Below are positions 17,015 to 24,166 of a stretch of 56,315 nucleotides of DNA, in pieces. Position 1 is the first letter of the stretch. Each line of letters begins with the position of its first letter. Under the pieces are notes generated by a model that was given only the letters and a program-made list of their open reading frames with translations, made no database searches and had not been told where the DNA came from. Location of the stretch: NCBI RefSeq assembly GCF_027853965.1, contig NZ_JAQGLB010000032.1:1-56315 (forward strand), given 5' to 3'. The DNA comes from Saccharopolyspora indica (lineage in GTDB: Bacteria; Actinomycetota; Actinomycetes; Mycobacteriales; Pseudonocardiaceae). Both the position numbers and the translations under genes were made by a program.

Positions 17015-18115
17015 ATGTCCGCGGATGATCAGGACCGGACCGCTCGGTCGACGGCGGAAGCGGTCGTGCTGGTGGGTGGGCGAGGCGTCCGGCTGCGCCC
17101 GCTGACCCTGTCGGCGCCCAAGCCGATGCTGCCCACCGCCGGGGTGCCGTTCCTGCGCCACCTGCTGTCCCGGATCCGGGCGGCAGGCATCGAGCACGTG
17201 GTGCTCGGCACCTCCTACAAGGCCGAGGTGTTCGCCGAGCACTTCGGCGACGGTGCCGACCTCGGGCTGAGCCTGGAGTACGTCGTCGAGCCGGAGCCGC
17301 TGGACACCGCAGGCGCGATCCGCAACGTGGCGGACCGGCTCAGCGCCGACGACGTGCTGGTGTTCAACGGCGACATCCTCTCCGGCGTGGACCTCACCGA
17401 ACTGCTGGCCACCCACCGCGACACCGCGGCGGACGTGACGCTGCACCTGGTCAAGGTGGCCGATCCGCGCCGCTTCGGCTGCGTGCCGACCGACCCCGAC
17501 GGGCGCGTCACCGCGTTCCTGGAGAAGACCGAGAACCCGCCGGTGGACCAGATCAACGCCGGTTGCTACGTGTTCCGGCGCGAGGTGATCGACCGCATCC
17601 CGGCCGGGCGCCCGGTGTCGGTGGAGCGCGAGACCTTCCCGGAGCTGCTCGCCTCCGGTGCGCGCGTGCAGGGCTACGTCGACACCTCGTACTGGCTGGA
17701 CATGGGCACGCCCGAGGCGTTCGTCCGCGGTTCGGCGGACCTGGTGCTGGGCGAGGCCCCGACGAACGCGCTGCCGGGGGAGCACGGCGAGGCGCTGGTC
17801 CTCGACGGCGCGTCCATCGCCGCCGACGCCCGGCTCAGCGGCGGCAGCTCGATCGGCGAGGGCTGCGTCGTCGAAAGCGGTGCGCACGTCGCGGAATCGG
17901 TGCTGTTCGACGGTGTCCGCGTCGCGGAGGGCGCGGTGGTCGAGCGCAGCATCGTGGGAGCGGGCGCGACGATCGGCGCCGGAGCGGTCCTGCGCGGCGT
18001 GATCATCGGTGATGAGGCGCACATCGGCCCGCGCTGCGAACTGCTCGACGGCGCCCGCGTCTGGCCGCGCGTGGAACTGCCCGAGCACGGAGTCCGCTTC
18101 TCCGCCGACTGCTGA
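17015..18115 (+). CDS. manC: Mannose-1-phosphate guanylyltransferase-like NDP-sugar synthase
   Basis: A 366-residue nucleotidyltransferase. The N-terminal Rossmann-like domain has the signature VLVGGRGVRLRPLT followed by APKPMLPTAG, then LVFNGDILSG and TSYWLDMGTPEAF. The C-terminal half is a left-handed beta-helix of hexapeptide repeats (ARLSGGSSIGEGCVVE, VVERSIVGAGATIGAGAVL). It is the homologue of Rv3264c and supplies GDP-mannose or a related NDP-sugar. The manB and manA genes for its substrate are at 29734 and 32557. The ATG at 17015 follows GAGGAG. Confidence 0.88.
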   Translation: MSADDQDRTARSTAEAVVLVGGRGVRLRPLTLSAPKPMLPTAGVPFLRHLLSRIRAAGIEHVVLGTSYKAEVFAEHFGDGADLGLSLEYVVEPEPLDTAGAIRNVADRLSADDVLVFNGDILSGVDLTELLATHRDTAADVTLHLVKVADPRRFGCVPTDPDGRVTAFLEKTENPPVDQINAGCYVFRREVIDRIPAGRPVSVERETFPELLASGARVQGYVDTSYWLDMGTPEAFVRGSADLVLGEAPTNALPGEHGEALVLDGASIAADARLSGGSSIGEGCVVESGAHVAESVLFDGVRVAEGAVVERSIVGAGATIGAGAVLRGVIIGDEAHIGPRCELLDGARVWPRVELPEHGVRFSADC

Positions 18116-18141
18116 CAAGTCGTTTCCAGGCTCTTTTGCGT

Positions 18142-18266
18142 GGCGGTGCGAGTAGCGGAACCTCAGAGGTCGCCTGGCTGCGGGATCCCGTTTTTATGTA
18201 TGTCCGATACACGGCGAACGGGCTGTCCTCGCCAGGCGGCCTCTGAGAACCCGCGGCGGTGCGAGT
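18142..18266. repeat. Inverted-repeat element flanked by 12-bp direct repeats (MITE-like)
   Basis: CTCAGAGGTCGCCTGGC (18162-18178) pairs with 18231-18247 with one mismatch. Looser pairing continues on both sides, giving ~33-bp imperfect arms around an AT-richer centre (TTTTTATGTATGTCC). The pair is bracketed by an identical 12-mer, GGCGGTGCGAGT, at 18142-18153 and 18255-18266. It could be a small non-autonomous element with a target duplication, or a terminator for the manC-like gene. Confidence 0.55.
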
Positions 18267-18367
18267 TGCGAGGGTGGGTTATGCGCCTGCGGCGCATGCG
18301 ACACCATTCCGGGCCGCGGCACGTTGTGTATCGCGGCTGCGGTCACCAACCATGGTCCGGGACGGCA

Positions 18368-18373
18368 TACCCT
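18368..18373 (+). promoter_or_regulatory. -10 element of a leaderless promoter
   Basis: TACCCT lies 8 bases before the ATG at 18382. This supports that ATG over the in-frame ATG at 18352. Confidence 0.45.
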
Positions 18374-18381
18374 CTGAAGCG

Positions 18382-19293
18382 ATGGCCGACGCCCTGACCA
18401 GGACCTGGTCCCCGCCGTACCCGCTGGACCCGCCCCGGGTGCTCGCCCCGCTGCGCCGCGGCAGCGGCGACCCCACGACGCGGGTCGAGCCCGCGGGAGC
18501 GGTGTGGTGGGGCACGACGACACCGGTCGGCCCGGCCACGCTCCGGGTGCGGAAGAACAGCGCGGGCGACGTCGAGGCCACGGCTTGGGGGCAGGGCGCG
18601 CAGCTGGTGCTGGACGGCCTCCCGGGTCTGCTCGGCGAAGCCGACGACGCCAGCGGGTTCGTCGCCGTGCACGAGGTGGTGGAACGCGGTCAGCGCGCTT
18701 CGCACGGCGTGCGGCTGTGCGCGTCCGGGCGGGTGTGGGACGTGCTGGTCGCCGCCGTGCTGGAGCAGAAGGTCACCAACCGGGAGGCCTGGCGCTCCTG
18801 GCGGGAGCTGTGCCGCCGCTTCGGCAGCCCGGCCCCGGGACCGGTGGAGAAGCTGTGGGTGGCCCCGGACCCGGCGCAGCTGCGCGGAATCCGGGACTGG
18901 GAGTGGCACCGCGCGGGCATCGACGGAGCCCGCAGGCGCACGCTGCTGGCAGCGGCATCGGTGGCGGGCAGGCTGGAGCGCGCGGTCGAGCTGCGCGGCG
19001 TCGAAGGGCGCGAACTGCTGCAGAAGGTGCCGGGCATCGGCCCGTGGACGGCGGCCGAGGTCGCGCAGCGGGCGTGGGGAGACCCGGACGCGGTGAGCGT
19101 CGGCGACTACCACCTGCCGACGATCGTCGGCCTCGCCCTGGCCGGCCGCCCGCTCGACGACGAAGGAATGCTCGAAGCCCTGGCCCCCTACGAAGGCCAC
19201 CGCCACCGAGCGGTCCGCTACCTCAGCGCGGCGGGAGCGACCCGCCCCCGCCACGGCCCCCGAATGCCGGTCCGCGACTACCGGGCGATGTGA
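18382..19293 (+). CDS. HhH-GPD family DNA glycosylase (3-methyladenine type)
   Basis: A 303-residue base-excision repair protein. The C-terminal half carries the helix-hairpin-helix LLQKVPGIGPWTAAEVAQRA, and the catalytic Asp is in VSVGDYHLP about 24 residues later, as in AlkA-like glycosylases. The N-terminal half is a divergent beta domain. Upstream is VLVAAVLEQKVTNREAWRSW, the usual dimer/fold helix. There is no 4Fe-4S cysteine cluster. Damage specificity is unknown. The start is chosen by the leaderless -10. Confidence 0.82.
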   Translation: MADALTRTWSPPYPLDPPRVLAPLRRGSGDPTTRVEPAGAVWWGTTTPVGPATLRVRKNSAGDVEATAWGQGAQLVLDGLPGLLGEADDASGFVAVHEVVERGQRASHGVRLCASGRVWDVLVAAVLEQKVTNREAWRSWRELCRRFGSPAPGPVEKLWVAPDPAQLRGIRDWEWHRAGIDGARRRTLLAAASVAGRLERAVELRGVEGRELLQKVPGIGPWTAAEVAQRAWGDPDAVSVGDYHLPTIVGLALAGRPLDDEGMLEALAPYEGHRHRAVRYLSAAGATRPRHGPRMPVRDYRAM

Positions 19294-19535
19294 GGATTCG
19301 TCCCGTGTCTGAACGTGAAATCCCAGACGAGACGTCTGCGTGCTGCGCGGTGACGAGCGGCACCGCGAGGTTGCGGCCATGGGTCCGGTTGCTGGCGGCT
19401 TGCTCACCATGGAGGAAGTCGTCGAGGCAGTGCGTGCGGGCGCTGGGCGAAGCAGCGCTGGCCGACTCCGAGGCGAAGAACATCGAAGCGCGGGTGCGGC
19501 GGCTCGAGGACGCCGTGTTCCGGAAGCCCGTCTGA

Positions 19536-20072
19536 TCAGCTCCGCCGGCGGGCGGCGGTGATCAGCGGGCCCAGGTCGGTGTTGTCCGGCAGGGCGTCCA
19601 CCGGCCACCAGCGGAGGTCGAGGGACTCGTCGCTGCGGACCGGCTGCGCGCCCTCCGGGGTGCGGACCAGGAAGCGGACGTCGAAGTGGCGGGTCGGCTT
19701 GCCCAGCGAGCAGGTGATCGGGTGCACGTCGAGGTGCACCGGGTCCGGGTCCACCACCAGACCGTCCACACCGGACTCCTCGGTGGCCTCCCGCAGCGCC
19801 GCTCCGGCCAGCGTGGTGTCCTCGGCCTCGCAGTGCCCGCCCAGCTGCAACCACATGCCCACCCGGGGGTGCAGCGTGAGCAGCACGTTCTCGCCCGCCG
19901 CGTCGAGCACCACCGCCGACGCCGTCAGGTGCCCCGGCTCGCTGGCCCGCAGGCAGGCGTCGTCCCGGGCGTCGAGCAAGGTCAGGAAGGCGTGCCGCAG
20001 CGCTTCCTGCTGCGGGTCGGCCGGGCGCCAGCCGCCGAGCACGTGCCGCGCGTCGGCGTGGGGTCCGCTCAC
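19536..20072 (-). CDS. Nudix hydrolase coupled to fbiB
   Basis: A 178-residue Nudix protein with the box variant LGGHCEAED followed by AALREATEESGV, near residues 87-111. These enzymes hydrolyse nucleoside-diphosphate-linked compounds. The GTG at 20072 overlaps the fbiB stop by 4 bases (GTGA), so it is the third gene of an fbiA-fbiB-Nudix operon. A housekeeping role for a nucleotide or F420-pathway by-product is inferred from context only. Confidence 0.85.
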   Translation of the reverse strand: MSGPHADARHVLGGWRPADPQQEALRHAFLTLLDARDDACLRASEPGHLTASAVVLDAAGENVLLTLHPRVGMWLQLGGHCEAEDTTLAGAALREATEESGVDGLVVDPDPVHLDVHPITCSLGKPTRHFDVRFLVRTPEGAQPVRSDESLDLRWWPVDALPDNTDLGPLITAARRRS

Positions 20073-21412
20073 AGCTCCACCAATCCGTCGTCGAGGTCGC
20101 GGGGTTCGCGCGGGCCTTCGGCGGGCTCGGCCGGGTGGCCGACCGCGACGGCGCCGAGCGGTTCCCACTCGTCGGGCAGGTCCAGGGTCGCCCGGACCAC
20201 GTCCGGGCAGAACAACGTCGAGGACACCCAGCACGAGCCGAGCTCCTCGGCGGCCAGCGACACCAGCAGTCCCTGCACGGCGGCACCGCCTGCGACGGTG
20301 AACATCTGCCGCTCGGCATCCCCGCGCCGCTCGTCCGGGTAGTCGTGCGCGCCTTCGCGGACCAGGAACGGCAGCACCAGTTCCGGGGCCGCGTAGAGCA
20401 GGTTGCCCCGGTTCGCGCGCCGCTGGGCGGCTTCCTCCGACATGCCGTCGGAACGCAGGTCGTCCAGCCAGGCGATCCGCATCGCGTCCAGCAGCTTCGA
20501 CCGCAGCGGGCGGTCGCGCAGCCACACGAAGCGGACCGGGCGGGTGTGGTGCGGAGCGGGTGCGGTCAGCGCCGCGCCGACCGCGCGGCGCACCGCGCCC
20601 TCGTCCACCGGCAGGTCCGCGAACTGCCGCACCGAGCGGCGCATCAGCACCGCCTCGCGGCGGCCCTGCGCCAGCGCTTCCGCCGTGCCCATCGCGAACA
20701 GGTCGTGGTCGACCGTGCGCACCAGGTCCCGCGCGGTCGACCCGTCGTCCACAGTGGTCAGACCGCGCACCACGGCGACCGGGACGCCGCCCAGCTTGCC
20801 CTTGACCAGGTCAGCGGCGGCGGCGATCTCGTCGGCCACCGCCACCAGCGTGACGGCCAGCTCGTTGCCCTGCGAATCGGTGCTGCCCGCGTAGCCGTGC
20901 AGCACGCCGACCCCGGCCGCACCGATCGCCGCGTCGGTCTGCCCGACCCGCCAGGCGCGGCCCATCGTGTCGGTCACCACCACGCCTACCTGCACCCCGA
21001 GCCGCTCGGCGAGCCCGGCCCGCAAGCGGCGCGCGGAGGCGTCCGGGTCCTCCGGCAGCAGCACGACCCGGTCCTGCGGCACGTTCGAGGCGTCGATGCC
21101 GGAGGCCGCCTGCACGATGCCGAGCTTGTTCTGCGTGATCAGCGTCCGGCCGCGCCGGGCCACCACGTGCGTGGCCTCGGCCAGCACCAGCTCGCGGCGC
21201 AGCGCGTCGCGCTGCTCCGGGTCCAGCGGGGTGGGCACCATCCGGCCCTCGACCTTGGACACCGCCTTGCTGGTGACGACCACGACGTCGCCGTCGCTGA
21301 GCCACGGGGCGGCTGCCGAGATCGACGCGGCCAGGTCGTCGCCGGGGCCGAACTCGGGCAGGCCGGGGACCGCGAAGACCTGCAGCCCGCCCGCTGCCGC
21401 GTGATCCCTCAT
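20069..21412 (-). CDS. fbiB: Bifunctional F420:gamma-glutamyl ligase / dehydro-F420 reductase FbiB
   Basis: A 447-residue two-domain protein. The N-terminal CofE-like domain (about 1-245) has GDVVVVTSKAVSKVEGR, GRTLITQNKLGIVQAASGID and VVTDTMGRAWRVGQTDAAIG. It adds the glutamate tail to F420-0 using GTP. The C-terminal nitroreductase-like FMN domain (about 250-430, starting RRSVRQFADLPVD) reduces the dehydro precursor. Length and domain pair match mycobacterial FbiB. The ATG at 21412 overlaps the fbiA stop by 4 bases. Confidence 0.93.
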   Translation of the reverse strand: MRDHAAAGGLQVFAVPGLPEFGPGDDLAASISAAAPWLSDGDVVVVTSKAVSKVEGRMVPTPLDPEQRDALRRELVLAEATHVVARRGRTLITQNKLGIVQAASGIDASNVPQDRVVLLPEDPDASARRLRAGLAERLGVQVGVVVTDTMGRAWRVGQTDAAIGAAGVGVLHGYAGSTDSQGNELAVTLVAVADEIAAAADLVKGKLGGVPVAVVRGLTTVDDGSTARDLVRTVDHDLFAMGTAEALAQGRREAVLMRRSVRQFADLPVDEGAVRRAVGAALTAPAPHHTRPVRFVWLRDRPLRSKLLDAMRIAWLDDLRSDGMSEEAAQRRANRGNLLYAAPELVLPFLVREGAHDYPDERRGDAERQMFTVAGGAAVQGLLVSLAAEELGSCWVSSTLFCPDVVRATLDLPDEWEPLGAVAVGHPAEPAEGPREPRDLDDGLVEL

Positions 21413-22401
21413 CGCGCCTCCCGCGCCAGGTCGAACGCCGCCCGCGCCATCGCGGCGGTGGCGTCCACATCGGACATCAGCAGCGGGACGGCGCGCACCC
21501 GCGCGCCGGGGACCTCGGCGGTGTCGCCGGTGTGCACCAGCCAGCCGTCCAAGATCCCCTCGGCGTCCTGCCGGGAACCGTAGTGCCTGCCGACCGCCTC
21601 GGCGGTGCTGTCCACGCCGATCGCGGCCAGGCAGGCGTCGGCCATGCCGCGCAGTGGACGGCCGCCGATGATCGGGGACAGGCCCACGACCGGCGCCGCC
21701 GATTCCCGCAGCGCGGTGCGGAAACCCGGCACGGCCAGCAGCGTTCCGACGCTGACCACCGGGTTCGACGGCGCGAGCAGCACCACGTCGGCGTCCCGCA
21801 GCGCGTCCAGCACCGCGGGCGTCGGCTTCGCCTCGTCCGCGCCGACCGGCACGATCGCGTGCGCCTCCGGCTCCGCGCGGTACCGCACCCACCACTCCTG
21901 GAAGTGCACGGCCCGCTGCTCACCGGTGTCCGGGTCGTCGATGGCGACGTGCGTCTCCACCCGCTCGTCGGTCACCGGGAGCAGCCGGACGCCCGGCCGC
22001 CACCGGTCGCACAGCGCCTCGGTGACCTCGGACAGCGAATAACCCGCGCGCAGCATCCGCGAGCGCACCAGGTGGGTGGCGATGTCCCGGTCGCCGAGCC
22101 CGAACCAGCCCGGTTCGGCGCCGTAGGCGGCGAGCTCCTCCTTGACCGACCAGGTCTCCTCGACCCGGCCCCAGCCCTTCGCTTCGTCGATGCCACCGCC
22201 GAGCGTGTACATGCAGGTGTCCAGGTCCGGGCAGACCCGCAACCCGTGCATCCACACGTCATCGCCCACGTTGACCACCGCGGTGACCTCGTGCTCGGAC
22301 TGCTGCTCGGGCTCGCCGACCGCGGGCAGGCCCAGCGCCGCCTTGACCCCGAGCAGGAACCGCGCGCCACCGACCCCGCCGACCAGAACTACGACCTTCA
22401 C
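21409..22401 (-). CDS. fbiA: 2-phospho-L-lactate / PEP transferase FbiA
   Basis: A 330-residue CofD-family enzyme joining the lactyl- or enolpyruvyl-phosphate moiety to the deazaflavin FO in coenzyme F420 synthesis. It starts MKVVVLVGGVGGARFLLG, followed by VVNVGDDVWMHGLRVCPDLDT, GWFGLGDRDIATHLVR and APSNPVVSVGTLLAVPGF, all family blocks. First gene of the fbiA-fbiB-Nudix operon. Confidence 0.95.
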   Translation of the reverse strand: MKVVVLVGGVGGARFLLGVKAALGLPAVGEPEQQSEHEVTAVVNVGDDVWMHGLRVCPDLDTCMYTLGGGIDEAKGWGRVEETWSVKEELAAYGAEPGWFGLGDRDIATHLVRSRMLRAGYSLSEVTEALCDRWRPGVRLLPVTDERVETHVAIDDPDTGEQRAVHFQEWWVRYRAEPEAHAIVPVGADEAKPTPAVLDALRDADVVLLAPSNPVVSVGTLLAVPGFRTALRESAAPVVGLSPIIGGRPLRGMADACLAAIGVDSTAEAVGRHYGSRQDAEGILDGWLVHTGDTAEVPGARVRAVPLLMSDVDATAAMARAAFDLAREAR

Positions 22402-22443
22402 GGTTCGATCCTCGCACGGCCGCCGCGCCCCGGGGGCGGTGGA

Positions 22444-23199
22444 TCAGAACCCGAAGACGCTGCGGAAGATCGCCTGCCCGTAGACGGTCAGCGTGGTGTC
22501 GCCGCCGACCAGACCGAACACGAAGTAGGCCAGCTGGAAGAACATCCGGCCGACCACCGGAACCCCGATCAGCAGCAGGAACAGCACCAGCGGGGCCCAC
22601 GGCCGGGCCTTCTCGCCGAACTGCCGCGCCGGGCCGGACAGGTACGGCTCGATCGCGCCGTAGCCGTCCAGGCCGGGGATCGGCAGGATGTTCAGCACGA
22701 AGGCGATCACCTGCAGGAAGGCCAGGTAGGACAGCCCCGCCGCCAGCCCCATCGGCATCGGCACCACGGCCACCGCGACCGCGATCAGCAGGCCCAGCAC
22801 CAGGTTCGTCAGCGGCCCGGCCAGCGACACCATCGACTCGGTCCGGCGGGAGCGCAGGGCGTGGTGGTTGATCCACACCGCGCCGCCGGGCAGCGGGATG
22901 CCGCCGAGCGCCACGAAGATCAGCGGCAGCACGATGCTCAGGATCGGGTCGGTGTAGCGCCGCGGGTCCAGCGTCAGGTAGCCCTTCGAGCGCACCGAGA
23001 GGTCGCCGCCGCGGAACGCGGTCACCGCGTGGCCGAACTCGTGCAGGCACAACGAGGTCGTCCAGCCGCCGAGCACGAGCAGCAGGACGCCGGTGGTCAG
23101 GGCGAGATCGCTGTCGAACGTGGCGAGCACGCCGCCCAGCGCGGTCAGTCCGAGGAAGGCCAGGAACAGGGGGCTGATGCCGGTCGCGGAGCTCTTCAC
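22444..23199 (-). CDS. Site-2 protease family protein (M50-like membrane metalloprotease)
   Basis: A 251-residue integral membrane protein with about six hydrophobic segments. The zinc-binding HEFGH is in the third segment (CLHEFGHAVTAF), and the distal NILPIPGLDGYG matches the family NPDG-type motif carrying the third ligand. Substrate is unknown. Members often cleave membrane anti-sigma factors. The GTG at 23199 is preferred because GGGGG lies just upstream. A GTG at 23214 would add five residues. It is transcribed toward fbiA, with a 42-base gap. Confidence 0.82.
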   Translation of the reverse strand: MKSSATGISPLFLAFLGLTALGGVLATFDSDLALTTGVLLLVLGGWTTSLCLHEFGHAVTAFRGGDLSVRSKGYLTLDPRRYTDPILSIVLPLIFVALGGIPLPGGAVWINHHALRSRRTESMVSLAGPLTNLVLGLLIAVAVAVVPMPMGLAAGLSYLAFLQVIAFVLNILPIPGLDGYGAIEPYLSGPARQFGEKARPWAPLVLFLLLIGVPVVGRMFFQLAYFVFGLVGGDTTLTVYGQAIFRSVFGF

Positions 23200-23707
23200 G
23201 CCCCCAGTGTCCACGACCCGCGGAGCCGGTGGTGGGCTGCACGACGCGGCGAAGATGACCTTGTGGTGGTATTGATGATCTCAGGACTCCGTGCGGGGGA
23301 TCGATTCCGGCGGACGGAGTACCGGCGCTGCGCTGAAAGCGCGCATCCGGCGGGGCCCGGTGGTGGTGCGGTGGTGCTGCCCGGGTGTCCCCCTACGGAT
23401 GGTCTCCGCTTGACCGCAAGGAGCTACACGGGTGTAATCACAGCAGTGTCATTCACCGTTGAAACGATCATTCCTCGGGAGGGGGATCGGATCGGCGGAT
23501 CGACCGGGTGCGGGAGACCTGGTCGGGCACGGGTCGATCGAGGTGTCGTCCGCGGAGAGGGCGGGCGGCATGCCTGGTCGGCGACGGCATCGCCGTCGGA
23601 GTGCGGGGTCCTCGGAGGGAGGGCCAGCCACCCGCGATCAGGAGTGCGTCCTGTTCCGGCCCTGGGGAGGGCCGGTGGGAACGGGAGAAATCGGGGGAAG
23701 TCCAACG
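23200..23707. other. Long intergenic region upstream of whiB2
   Basis: About 500 bases between the divergent site-2 protease and whiB2 genes. No credible coding sequence was found. The AT-richer segment 23421-23475 (around GGTGTAATCAC and TCACCGTTGAAACGATCATT) is a likely promoter or regulator zone for whiB2. A clear -35/-10 pair could not be fixed by eye. Confidence 0.5.
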
Positions 23708-24022
23708 ATGTGGGAATCAGGAGACAGCCGCTTGGCGGAGCGTGGGGACGCCTCCGTCGCGGAATTCGACGTTCTGGCCGAACTGTTCGAAATGTCTGAA
23801 GAAGAGCAGGAATGGCAGGAACGGGCGCTCTGCGCGCAAACCGATCCGGAGGCGTTCTTCCCGGAGAAGGGCGGTTCCACCCGCGAGGCGAAGCGGATCT
23901 GCCAGGGCTGCGAGGTGCGTTCCGAATGCCTGGAGTACGCGCTGCAGCACGATGAGCGCTTCGGCATCTGGGGCGGACTGTCCGAAAGGGAGCGCCGCAA
24001 GCTCAAGCGCCGCGCTGTGTGA
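23708..24022 (+). CDS. whiB2: WhiB family iron-sulfur regulator (WhiB2/WhmD type)
   Basis: A 104-residue protein with the four cluster cysteines C42, C65, C68 and C74 (spacing C-x22-C-x2-C-x5-C). The GIWGG turn is at 86-90 and a basic tail ERRKLKRRAV follows. WhiB2 controls septation and cell division with a redox-sensitive 4Fe-4S cluster and sigma-factor binding. Genomic position matches Rv3260c. The ATG at 23708 follows GGGGGAAG. A longer in-frame start upstream has no such site and no homology. Confidence 0.92.
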   Translation: MWESGDSRLAERGDASVAEFDVLAELFEMSEEEQEWQERALCAQTDPEAFFPEKGGSTREAKRICQGCEVRSECLEYALQHDERFGIWGGLSERERRKLKRRAV

Positions 24023-24166
24023 GCTGTAGTCCTTCCCCGCTCGCGGGTCCATCGCGCACGACGAAGTGGCGTGGCCCGGTGAAGCAGATCGTTTCGGCGG
24101 GTTTCCTTCCGCTGCTGGTGCATTACCGTTCGTGCGGTGGTGGATCTGGTCGGCAGGAGGAAGACA

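Noticed and set aside
18352..18381. Ten-residue N-terminal extension of the HhH-GPD protein from ATG 18352
   Set aside because: The TACCCT -10 lies inside this segment at the right distance for ATG 18382, so the extension would not be transcribed.
19294..19535. Short plus-strand frame after the glycosylase gene (about 19340-19561)
   Set aside because: It has no ribosome site, no -10 and no family features, and it runs into the Nudix gene on the other strand.
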